Of a stretch of 64,000 nucleotides of DNA, positions 17,669 to 24,920 are shown piece by piece (positions within the stretch are counted from its first letter, which is position 1; each line of letters opens with the position of its first letter). The stretch is from Candidatus Bathyarchaeota archaeon. Lineage in GTDB: Archaea > Thermoproteota > Bathyarchaeia > Bathyarchaeales > Bathycorpusculaceae. The notes under the pieces were generated by a model. It did not search any database, had not been told where the DNA came from, and saw only the letters and a list, made by a program, of their open reading frames with translations. Location of the stretch: contig JAOZHS010000001.1 of assembly GCA_026014745.1 (NCBI GenBank), positions 186,001 to 250,000 on the forward strand, in the 5' to 3' direction. The translations under genes and the position numbers were made by a program.

Positions 17669-18829
17669 TTGACATTTGAGTATGCAGAACGCATCAAGCG
17701 GTTACCACCGTACTTGTTCGCTGAAATAGAGAAAATCCAAAAAGAAAAGAAAGCACAGGGCGTTGATTTGATTTCTTTGAGCATTGGCGACCCCGATTTG
17801 CCGCCGCCCTCCTTCATCGTTGAAGCCCTAAAAGAGGAAGCTGCAAACAAAAAGAACCATAATTACTCTTTTAGCCAAGGTGAACCTGACTTTCGTGAAG
17901 CCGTTGCAGGTTGGTACAAAAAACGATTCGGCGTAGACATAGCCCACGACCAAGTTGTCGCTTTGTTAGGCTCCAAAGAGGGCCTCGCAAACATCGCTCG
18001 TGCATTCATCAACCCAGGTGACCACGTGTTGGTTCCTGACCCCTCCTACCCTGTCTACGCAAACGGCAGCACTATCCTCTGCGACGGACAAGTTACGCCC
18101 CTTCCGTTACTTGAAGAGAATAATTTCAAGCCTGACTTGCAAGCAGTGGATGCCCGACGGGTTAAGATGATGTTTCTCAACTACCCCAACAATCCTACCG
18201 CTGCAACAGTGGACCTCAAATGCCTCCAAGAAGCCGTGCAGTTCGCCAAAAAAAACAACATAATCCTCTGCTACGATAACGCCTACTCAGAAATCACCTA
18301 CGACGGCTACCAAGCCCCCAGCATCCTCCAAATCGAAGGCGCCATGGACGTAGCTATCGAGTTCCATTCGCTATCCAAAACATTCAATATGACTGGTGAC
18401 CGCATCGGATTCGCTGTAGGCAACACTCAACTGGTAAATGGCTTAGCAAAAGTGAAATCCCAAATCGACTCTGGACCACCAGTTTATACGCAGAAAGTCG
18501 CCGTTAAAGCACTTGCATCCTACACGAGCAACCAACCACCCGAGTTCCTACGCAAAAACAACCAGACGCTACAAGAGCGCCGCGACCTCCTTGTCGAAAC
18601 CCTTTGCAAAATCGGCTATGAATGCGAAGCGCCAAAGGCAACTTTCTATGTTTGGGTAAACTGTAAGGGTGACTCTATGAAGTTCGCCGCTAAACTGCTT
18701 GACGTGGGCGTGGCAGTGACGCCGGGCGTTGGGTTTGGCAAATACGGTGAGGGCTTTGTGAGAATTACGTTTACACAGCCCAAAGAACGCATAGAGGAAG
18801 CTTGCCGCCGAATAGCCGCGGCTTTCTAA
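17669..18829 (+). CDS. dapL: LL-diaminopimelate aminotransferase
   Basis: Class I/II PLP aminotransferase that makes LL-diaminopimelate directly from tetrahydrodipicolinate and glutamate, bypassing the succinyl and acetyl routes. The motif SIGDPDLPPP is near residue 38, the NYPNNPTAA block binds PLP, and the Schiff-base Lys is in HSLSKTFNMTGDR. Start TTG 17669 (MTFEYAERI) lies one base after dapF and has AAGGAGA at 17653-17659. The longer frame from 17615 would overlap dapF. The product is 386 residues. No dapD, dapC or dapE is present, so this is the DAP-aminotransferase variant. Confidence 0.92.
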   Translation: MTFEYAERIKRLPPYLFAEIEKIQKEKKAQGVDLISLSIGDPDLPPPSFIVEALKEEAANKKNHNYSFSQGEPDFREAVAGWYKKRFGVDIAHDQVVALLGSKEGLANIARAFINPGDHVLVPDPSYPVYANGSTILCDGQVTPLPLLEENNFKPDLQAVDARRVKMMFLNYPNNPTAATVDLKCLQEAVQFAKKNNIILCYDNAYSEITYDGYQAPSILQIEGAMDVAIEFHSLSKTFNMTGDRIGFAVGNTQLVNGLAKVKSQIDSGPPVYTQKVAVKALASYTSNQPPEFLRKNNQTLQERRDLLVETLCKIGYECEAPKATFYVWVNCKGDSMKFAAKLLDVGVAVTPGVGFGKYGEGFVRITFTQPKERIEEACRRIAAAF

Positions 18830-19053
18830 GTTTTTTCTTTTTTGTTTTTTTGTTGCCATTCTACTTGGAGTTTCTCGGCAAGGTTGCCGTCTTCTAAGAT
18901 GAAGGCTCCCCGGTAACCGCAGTTTTTGCAATCCCACACTGACCAGAGTTGAGGCATACCCTGCGCCCAGTAGACGTCGGTGGAGCCACATCTGGGGCAA
19001 AACTTTGCAGAAAAGAGCTTTTTCTTTTCTTTCTTGCCAGCAACCTTGGACAT
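18826..19053 (-). CDS. small zinc-ribbon protein
   Basis: Unrecognised protein of 75 residues from ATG 19053 (GAGG lies about seven bases upstream). The lysine-rich N-terminus is followed by a zinc ribbon CPRCGST...CKNCGYRG (about 18-45) and a basic tail. It resembles small archaeal nucleic-acid-binding zinc ribbons. Its 3' end overlaps the 3' end of dapL by four bases, tail to tail. Confidence 0.65.
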   Translation of the reverse strand: MSKVAGKKEKKKLFSAKFCPRCGSTDVYWAQGMPQLWSVWDCKNCGYRGAFILEDGNLAEKLQVEWQQKNKKEKT

Positions 19054-19137
19054 CAGTGTTTCCTCAACTATAACTTGTTCCAAAAAAATAAAAGATTTTA
19101 CTACTTTTCGGGTTTTTGCTTTTTACTTTATTTTGAG

Positions 19138-19153
19138 AGGGGCACCTCTGCGG
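19138..19153. other. short stem-loop in the gap before mscS
   Basis: AGAGG-GGCA-CCTCT can form a five-pair stem with a four-base loop, in a 271-base gap between divergent genes (19054-19324). No gene was found in the gap. The base composition of about 19139-19215 is richer in G and C than its surroundings, but no known RNA family was recognised. Confidence 0.3.
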
Positions 19154-19324
19154 TATCTATGGCGGCACAAGCAGGGTTAGATTGAGGTTATAGCCCCTTA
19201 GCGTTATGTCCGGTCTTTTACAAATAAACAAAACACACCGCAAGTTAGCCACATTGGGGTTTTCTTTTCTTGAGTAGAATCTAGCGAGGACTTAAATATA
19301 ATGAGACTATAGGAAAAACGCAAG

Positions 19325-20389
19325 ATGGCTACTCTCACCGAAACTTTCCAGCAAATACTGCACTTAAACGCGGGAACAGCCGAGATTTTGGCGTCTTTGG
19401 TGCTCTTTGCCTTAGTCGCCTTCGTCGGATGGGGAAGTTACTTAGTGTTCAACAGGTACTTTTCCAAGTGGGCAGCCAAAACCACAACCACCCTCGACGA
19501 CGACATACTGTCCGCCGTAAAAATAATCATAGTCATCATGATAGCCGTAATCGGCATAGAATACGCCCTTCAGCCCCTATCCATACTCCAACCCTACAGT
19601 GACACAGTGTCAGGAATATGCATGGTTCTTGAAATCTTATTAGGCGCCTACGCAGTTACCCGCGTCTCAAACATAGTGGCTGACTGGTACGCAAGCCGAA
19701 CCGCACTTATCGCTGGAAAAAACAGCCACCACCTCCTCTTTATCCTCAAAAAAGTCATACAAATAATCGTCTACGTAGCCGCATTCCTCTTCATCCTGTG
19801 GATGTTCAACGTAGACCTCACCGGCGCAATGGTCGGGTTAGGAGTCGGAGGCATCGCCATAGCCTTCGCCCTACAAAGCACACTTAGCGACTTCTTTAGC
19901 GCATTCTCCATCTACTTTGACCGACCCTTCGAAATCGGCGACTTCATCGTCGTCGGAGAATACAGCGGAACAGTCAAAAACATCGGCATCCGCTCCACAA
20001 GACTCCAACTGCTCCAAGGCGAAGAACTTGTAATTTCCAACAAAGAACTCACCTCCGGCAGCGTCCGAAACTTCCGAAAACTCCAAAAAAGACGCATCGT
20101 ATTCACCATCGGCGTAACATACGATACGTCATCTGAGAAACTCCAAAAAATCCCCCTTATACTGCGCGGAATCATCGAGAATACAGCAAACGCAGAGATA
20201 GAGCGCGTGCATTTCACCGAATTCGGTGACTTTGCCTTAAAGTTCCAAGTCAGTTACTACGTCAAGGTGCCTGACTATGGCGTTTACCTTGATATCCAGC
20301 AAGCCATTAACTTTGCAATCAAAGAAGTCTTTGAAAAAGAAGGCATAGAGATGGCGTTCCCAACTAGCACCGTCTACCTCAAAAAATAA
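19325..20389 (+). CDS. mscS: MscS-type mechanosensitive channel
   Basis: Small-conductance channel that opens under membrane tension to release solutes. It has five hydrophobic segments before residue 185. The pore-lining helix and following region contain GLGVGGIAIAFALQSTLSDFFS. The MscS beta domain DRPFEIGDFIVVGEYSGTV follows, then the C-terminal alpha/beta domain. Length is 354. Start ATG 19325 is supported by good coding context. It appears to be a single-gene unit. Confidence 0.93.
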   Translation: MATLTETFQQILHLNAGTAEILASLVLFALVAFVGWGSYLVFNRYFSKWAAKTTTTLDDDILSAVKIIIVIMIAVIGIEYALQPLSILQPYSDTVSGICMVLEILLGAYAVTRVSNIVADWYASRTALIAGKNSHHLLFILKKVIQIIVYVAAFLFILWMFNVDLTGAMVGLGVGGIAIAFALQSTLSDFFSAFSIYFDRPFEIGDFIVVGEYSGTVKNIGIRSTRLQLLQGEELVISNKELTSGSVRNFRKLQKRRIVFTIGVTYDTSSEKLQKIPLILRGIIENTANAEIERVHFTEFGDFALKFQVSYYVKVPDYGVYLDIQQAINFAIKEVFEKEGIEMAFPTSTVYLKK

Positions 20390-20526
20390 GCCCCCACCTC
20401 TTTTTGATAACTTTCCGCCCCAAAGGCGGCAGAGGCAGTTTGAGGTAAAATAAAAAATAACTGGTGGTTAACTTTCTGGTGGGCAAACAGTCAAGGTAAC
20501 ACTTAAATTATAAAATGGTTTTTTAA

Positions 20527-20544
20527 CCCTGAAAAACTTCAGGG
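20527..20544. promoter_or_regulatory. perfect dyad at the antiporter transcript start
   Basis: CCCTGAA-AAAC-TTCAGGG is an exact seven-base inverted repeat with a four-base spacer. The TATA-like TTAAATTA at 20503-20510 would place transcription start near 20532, inside the dyad. The right arm runs into the ribosome site AGGGAG (20541-20546). It could be an operator, or an RNA hairpin covering the ribosome site if transcription begins a few bases earlier. Confidence 0.5.
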
Positions 20545-20555
20545 AGAAGAGCCTC

Positions 20556-21605
20556 TTGGCGGACTTGTTTAGCATAGACTTCCTCATAAACATCGTTATC
20601 ATAGCGGTAGCGATAGTTGTGCTAAACCTCACAAGCGACGTAGTCATCAAATACGCCACAAAAATCGCAGCCATAACCCGGCTGGGCAAAACATCGGTGG
20701 GGTTCACGTTGATTTCTCTCTCGACCACCCTGCCCGAATTGACAGTTGCCTTATCCGCAGCCCTATCCGGCGGAGCCGCACTTTCAATTGGGAACGCGAT
20801 AGGCTCCAACGTCTTCAACATTTCAGCCATACTGGGCATCGGAGCCGTCATTTTAGGGCTAAACGTCTTCCTTAACGGGAAAAGAAAAAAGCCCAACCAT
20901 GTTGACAGCACCAATATTATTCCGAATTTTGAATCCTCCGAATTAAGCAACATAGAATTCGGCTTATTCGTTGCGTCAGTTGTGCCTTTAGCGCTCCTAT
21001 ACGTTTCTCCGCAAGCAGCCTGGTTTGTAGGCTTAATACTGCTAGGGGTTTTTGTGGTTTACCTTTATCGATTAACCAAAGTTAGAATAACAACTGAACC
21101 ATCAGATGCCGAAGTAACCGCGCAAGAGAGAGGAAAACTCAAACAGTTTATCCTCTTCACTGTTTTGGGTGCTTTGGGTGTCGTGATTAGCGCGAACTTT
21201 ATGGTTGATTCAGCAATCTCCATCGCAACAGCGGTTGGGGTGCCTCAACAGGTAATCGGCGCCACCATTGTAGCGTTGGGCACAAGCCTCCCCGAATTAA
21301 CCATAGGCGTAAAATCTATCCTACGGGGTCACCCCAACTTGACCTTGGGTAACATCATTGGGGCAGCTTTCTTCAACACTACCCTGATTTTAGGTGTAAC
21401 CCTGTTTGTGCCTACTTTGATTGGTTCAACCTTAATGCTTGATATGCAGGTTTACTTGAACCTGATTGTGTTCTCCATAATCATAAACACATTCTTCTGG
21501 TTCTTCCTGTCAAGAAAAAAGATCACTTGGAAAGAGGGCACCGTACTCTTAATCATCTACGCGCTCTTTATCATCACAACTTTAACAACGGGTCTTGGTC
21601 TCTAA
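20556..21605 (+). CDS. sodium/calcium exchanger (CaCA family)
   Basis: Membrane antiporter of 349 residues with two inverted halves. Each half holds an alpha repeat: LISLSTTLPELTVALSAA with SIGNAIGSNVFNI in the first, and VALGTSLPELTIGVKSI with TLGNIIGAAFFNT in the second. The acidic residues of these repeats bind Ca2+ and Na+. A charged loop of about 60 residues separates the halves. Start TTG 20556 has AGGGAG nine bases upstream; TTG 20565 is a weaker alternative. Its promoter region carries the dyad at 20527-20544. Confidence 0.9.
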   Translation: MADLFSIDFLINIVIIAVAIVVLNLTSDVVIKYATKIAAITRLGKTSVGFTLISLSTTLPELTVALSAALSGGAALSIGNAIGSNVFNISAILGIGAVILGLNVFLNGKRKKPNHVDSTNIIPNFESSELSNIEFGLFVASVVPLALLYVSPQAAWFVGLILLGVFVVYLYRLTKVRITTEPSDAEVTAQERGKLKQFILFTVLGALGVVISANFMVDSAISIATAVGVPQQVIGATIVALGTSLPELTIGVKSILRGHPNLTLGNIIGAAFFNTTLILGVTLFVPTLIGSTLMLDMQVYLNLIVFSIIINTFFWFFLSRKKITWKEGTVLLIIYALFIITTLTTGLGL

Positions 21606-21721
21606 AACTGCGGCATCTACTTCAGAGACCCTCCCTAAATAGAGTATAACCAAAATCCTACTTAAACCAAAAACAAATATGCTTACTGAAAAAACTAAAA
21701 AGAAAAGATAGATGTGGCTGC

Positions 21722-22654
21722 TTATTTTGCAGCGGCTTTTGCTAATTTCTTAAGAATCTGCTCTTTGGCGATGGTGTAGGCGATTGCGTAGTCGAAGAGT
21801 CCCTGTGGTTCAGCAGCGGCGCGCTTAATCATTTCGACTTCGGTTTTGATTTTTAGTTTGCCGATGGCTAATGCGCCGATGCCAAAGACGCCTGCTTTGA
21901 GTTCTATGCCGTCGTCGTTTGGACCTAAGCCTTCAACACCGAGCGGTTTGATGGCGTTGATGTCTCCAACGATTTTGCATTTGGGTGCTTTGTCAAGGTC
22001 TGCTTTGGTGAGTAGTTGGATTCCGCCTGCTCCTGCTGCAAGAATGATTTCTGCATCTTTAACTGCTTGAGCGGTTTGCTCTGGTTTTGAAACTTCGACA
22101 ACTTTGACGCGTTGGGCGCCACATTCAGCGTTGATTTTGTCTGCGACTACTTGGCCTTTTGCTAGGTTGCGGCTGCTGATGGTTACGTCTGCTTTCTCTG
22201 CGGCGTAGATGCGTGCGGCTGTTTGACCGACGGGGCCTGTGCCAGCGAGAACTGTGACTTTTTTGCCTTCTAAGCTGCCTAATCCTTTCTCCATGGATGC
22301 ACCAAAGGTTTTGGCTACTGCGGCTGCGGCTGTGCTGTATCCGCCTCTTGGGTCAACGATTATGCTATTTCCCCATGGAGCCGATTTCATGGCTTTCTGG
22401 GTGGCTGCTACGACTTTTTCAACTTCTTCAAAGTTGCTGCCGTTGATGAAGATTTTTGTGTGTGCTGCACCTGCGGGGCCACGTGGGAAGAGCAGGTCGA
22501 AAACGATTTTTGGCGCATCTTCGCCTGTGACGTTTTCGAATTTGAATATCATAGAGTCTGGGAATGCGTCGATGGCGACGAGCATGTCAAAGGGGCTGCA
22601 ATATTTGTCAGTGTCTAGGAAAACGAAAACTGTTTTGAAGGTTGGTTGTGTCAA
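21722..22654 (-). CDS. mtdB: methylene-tetrahydromethanopterin dehydrogenase-like protein
   Basis: Resembles MtdB, the NAD(P)-dependent enzyme that oxidises methylene-H4MPT to methenyl-H4MPT. The N-terminal family pattern FLDTDKYCSPFDMLVAID is present. The central Rossmann fold has VLAGTGPVGQTAARIYA near residue 135 and SSRN after the second strand, which bears on NADP preference. C-terminal GVFGIGALAIGKLK is conserved in the family. Length is 310. The exact pterin (methanopterin or folate) cannot be read from sequence. It stands alone, with the crcB group upstream on the same strand. Confidence 0.8.
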   Translation of the reverse strand: MTQPTFKTVFVFLDTDKYCSPFDMLVAIDAFPDSMIFKFENVTGEDAPKIVFDLLFPRGPAGAAHTKIFINGSNFEEVEKVVAATQKAMKSAPWGNSIIVDPRGGYSTAAAAVAKTFGASMEKGLGSLEGKKVTVLAGTGPVGQTAARIYAAEKADVTISSRNLAKGQVVADKINAECGAQRVKVVEVSKPEQTAQAVKDAEIILAAGAGGIQLLTKADLDKAPKCKIVGDINAIKPLGVEGLGPNDDGIELKAGVFGIGALAIGKLKIKTEVEMIKRAAAEPQGLFDYAIAYTIAKEQILKKLAKAAAK

Positions 22655-22794
22655 ACTGGTTTCACCTTTGTATTTTTGTGATGCAGTTTAATGATTTAAG
22701 ACTTTCACCGATATTTTTTGAGTTTCAGGTTCATTTAAAATCAGCTGAAAACCCTGAGGTTTTTACAATATTGCCCTTGACGGCTCAGTTATGG

Positions 22795-23106
22795 TTAGAT
22801 TATGTAAGTTTCTTGGATGGTGACTAACCCGTCGTCGCCTACCATTTGCTTAAGTTGAGGCAACAGTGGGTCCAGCTTTTCCTCGGTGTCTATCACTTCG
22901 ATGATAAGGGGCATATCAACCGATACACCTTCGAGATGTAGAGTGGATTTGCCCCGTTTACCAAACCCATCAACGCCCGTCCAAACGGTTGCGCCTGCGA
23001 TGCCTGCTTGCATTAGGCAGTCCATAATTAATCCGTGTAACCGTTTGCCGCCGACTTCGTCATTCTTCTTGATTCTGATTGTTAGGTTCCACATTTTCTG
23101 TTTCAA
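22795..23106 (-). CDS. DUF190 protein of the fluoride operon
   Basis: A 103-residue protein with the DUF190 pattern: KLTIRI-like start, LHGLIMDCLMQAGIAGATVWTGVDGFG near residues 23-50, then PLIIEVIDTEEKLDPLLP and a VTIQET end. DUF190 proteins have a PII-like ferredoxin fold and are often encoded with crcB. It overlaps the crcB stop by four bases on the same strand, so it shares the fluoride-controlled transcript. Function unproven; a regulatory or binding role is inferred. Confidence 0.85.
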   Translation of the reverse strand: MKQKMWNLTIRIKKNDEVGGKRLHGLIMDCLMQAGIAGATVWTGVDGFGKRGKSTLHLEGVSVDMPLIIEVIDTEEKLDPLLPQLKQMVGDDGLVTIQETYII

Positions 23107-23492
23107 CGCAAAAACCTCTCCATCAACACGTTACCGAGGGTTTTGCCGCCAAATACCGCAGCCAACGATAACCCCACGTTTGCTAAGATATTGAGTGCCA
23201 TGAGGCTAAAACGGTTTGCGTCGGCAAGGTTGCTGGTTTCCAGAGCAAACGACGACATCGTGGTGAATGACCCACAGAAACCCACTGCCACAAACAGCGA
23301 GTACTGTGAATCCAAATTCAACCCAACCGATAGAATCGAAAATAGCCCCAAAACAAAACTGCCCACAACGTTAACCGCCAACACGTTAACAGGTAATCCA
23401 AAGACTGTTGTGGGGGACTCGACTATTCGATAACGGAGATATGCGCCGACTACCGCGCCGACTGCCAAGAGGACAAATTCAAGCCATTTCAT
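23103..23492 (-). CDS. crcB: fluoride exporter CrcB/Fluc
   Basis: Fluoride channel of 129 residues with four membrane helices, working as a dual-topology dimer. The diagnostic motifs are GAYLRYR near residue 17, NVVGSFVLG near 45, and GFCGSFTTMSSFALET near 72-87 (Phe and Ser/Thr track of the pore). Start ATG 23492 has AGAAGGT (23503-23509 region) just upstream. A fluoride riboswitch precedes it, which supports both the identity and the regulation. Confidence 0.95.
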   Translation of the reverse strand: MKWLEFVLLAVGAVVGAYLRYRIVESPTTVFGLPVNVLAVNVVGSFVLGLFSILSVGLNLDSQYSLFVAVGFCGSFTTMSSFALETSNLADANRFSLMALNILANVGLSLAAVFGGKTLGNVLMERFLR

Positions 23493-23510
23493 AGTGCTTA
23501 CCTTCTGTTT

Positions 23511-23577
23511 AGGTAGGCATTATCAGCATCCATCTGGCTGCGGTTCTGGCCTGCGCCACGGCTAATGCCATAGCCAC
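23511..23577 (-). promoter_or_regulatory. fluoride riboswitch (crcB motif)
   Basis: On the minus strand, GGCTATGGCATTAGCC (23575-23560) matches the conserved GGNGAUGG-CAUU-CNCC stem, with the usual G-C pair replaced by T-A. Then come AACCGC, a CAGC/GCTG stem, and GCTGATAATGCCTAC (23526-23512), one base from the common form. GGCATT and AATGCC can make the expected six-pair pseudoknot. The motif ends a few bases before the crcB ribosome site, so control is probably at translation. Fluoride binding should expose that site. Confidence 0.9.
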
Positions 23578-23735
23578 CCCCGTTGAGGCTAAAAAAGCTA
23601 TTAAACTTTGTCAGAAAAACCAGAACTTCCAACATTCCACACAAAATGTCTCTTGGATTGTTTTGTTGGTTGCTGTCTTGTGGAATAAACAATCCTATAT
23701 ACCTCATAGCCGAATATTGCAAGTGGATTGGAAAG

Positions 23736-24662
23736 ATGGCTGCAAAGACAGTTGACTTGGCAGTTGTAGGGCACTTCTCACTTGACACCCTCTCTCTGCC
23801 CAGCCGTGCCCATCCCTTCAACGTTTTAGGCGGTCCTGCAGCTTACACGTCTTTTGCTGCAAAACGCCTTGACGCTGCCGTCTCCGTCATCAGCAAGGTC
23901 GGCGCGGATTTTCCCGATGCATATTTTTGGTGGCTCCAGCAGGAAGGCATTGATGTTTCTGGCGTTGTTAAACAGTCTAATGCGCAAACCACTCGTTACG
24001 AGTTAACCTACGGGAAAGAGCTTGGTGAGCGTTCTCTCAAACTTTTAACTAAAGGTCCGCCAATAACCCCCTTGGATTTACCCAGTGACCTCCATGCTAG
24101 AGCCATCCACATTGCACCCATCGCCAACGAAGTTTCCCTTGAGGTTGTTGAGAAACTCAAAGGATGCTGTGATGTCTTCTCGCTTGACCCTCAGGGGCTA
24201 ATTCGAAGCTTCGACGAAAACGGCAATGTGAATGAAAATGGTGTTGTGGAAAACGAGATTTTTAGCCTCATTAACATCTGCAAATCTTCGCAAACTGAAA
24301 TCTACGCTTTAACCGGCGAATCAGACCTCAAAGCCGCCATGCGGGCTATTCATGATGTCGGCGTCGAAACCGTCATCGTCACGTTAGGCGTTAAAGGCTG
24401 TGTGCTCTCTGTGGAGGGCGCTCAATATGTTGTTCCTGCTTTTCTTTCGGAAGTGGCAGTTGACCCCACAGGTGCAGGTGACGTATTTATCGGAGGTTTC
24501 CTCACCGAGTACCTCAAAAATAAAGAGTCGCTTTGGTGTGCTGCGGTTGGTTCTGCTGCGGCTTCTTGCGTGGTTGAAGGCATAGGTCCCACTTACTTCG
24601 GCGAAAAAGAAGAGATTTATCGCCGTGCTCATTGTTTGTATGAAAAGGAACTTAAGCAATAG
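23736..24662 (+). CDS. PfkB-family sugar kinase
   Basis: Ribokinase-family kinase of 308 residues that phosphorylates a sugar or nucleoside with ATP. The N-terminal signature is VVGHFSLDTL and NVLGGPAAYTSFAAKRL (about 9-46). The C-terminal DPTGAGDVFIGGF supplies the catalytic Asp and anion hole. Start ATG 23736 is chosen because CCTATATA at 23692-23699 looks like a TATA box and the longer frame from 23583 runs back across the opposing riboswitch. The true substrate is not evident. Confidence 0.85.
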   Translation: MAAKTVDLAVVGHFSLDTLSLPSRAHPFNVLGGPAAYTSFAAKRLDAAVSVISKVGADFPDAYFWWLQQEGIDVSGVVKQSNAQTTRYELTYGKELGERSLKLLTKGPPITPLDLPSDLHARAIHIAPIANEVSLEVVEKLKGCCDVFSLDPQGLIRSFDENGNVNENGVVENEIFSLINICKSSQTEIYALTGESDLKAAMRAIHDVGVETVIVTLGVKGCVLSVEGAQYVVPAFLSEVAVDPTGAGDVFIGGFLTEYLKNKESLWCAAVGSAAASCVVEGIGPTYFGEKEEIYRRAHCLYEKELKQ

Positions 24663-24705
24663 ACGTATATTTACGGTAATTAAACGATGTTGTGAGCGTG
24701 GACTA

Positions 24706-24909
24706 ATGGGTCGCATCGAAAAAGGCGAAAAATGCAGTGTGTGCGGCAAAGAAGCCGTCCGTTCAATTTCAGCTGACAAAGTCAAAGCTGCCGGTTTACG
24801 CGTAGGCAGCGACGATAAACGTGCTTTCCTTTGTAAGGATCATTATAAAGAATATAAGAAGAAAACCAAGAAAGAAAAAACCATTGATAAATGGCGCTAT
24901 GGTCGCTAG
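24706..24909 (+). CDS. small cysteine-containing basic protein
   Basis: Unrecognised protein of 67 residues from ATG 24706. A CSVCGKEA pair at residues 10-17 and CKDH further on could bind one zinc. The C-terminal third is rich in lysine (KEYKKKTKKEKTIDKWRYGR). It sits 43 bases after the kinase gene and ends just before thrS, so it may be part of that transcript and bind RNA. Confidence 0.6.
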   Translation: MGRIEKGEKCSVCGKEAVRSISADKVKAAGLRVGSDDKRAFLCKDHYKEYKKKTKKEKTIDKWRYGR

Positions 24910-24920
24910 AGGAACCTGTC

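Noticed and set aside
20407-20424. CCGCC-CCAAA-GGCGG hairpin after mscS as a terminator
   Set aside because: No T run follows on the plus strand; it may be a stem-loop at a 3' end but the evidence is thin.
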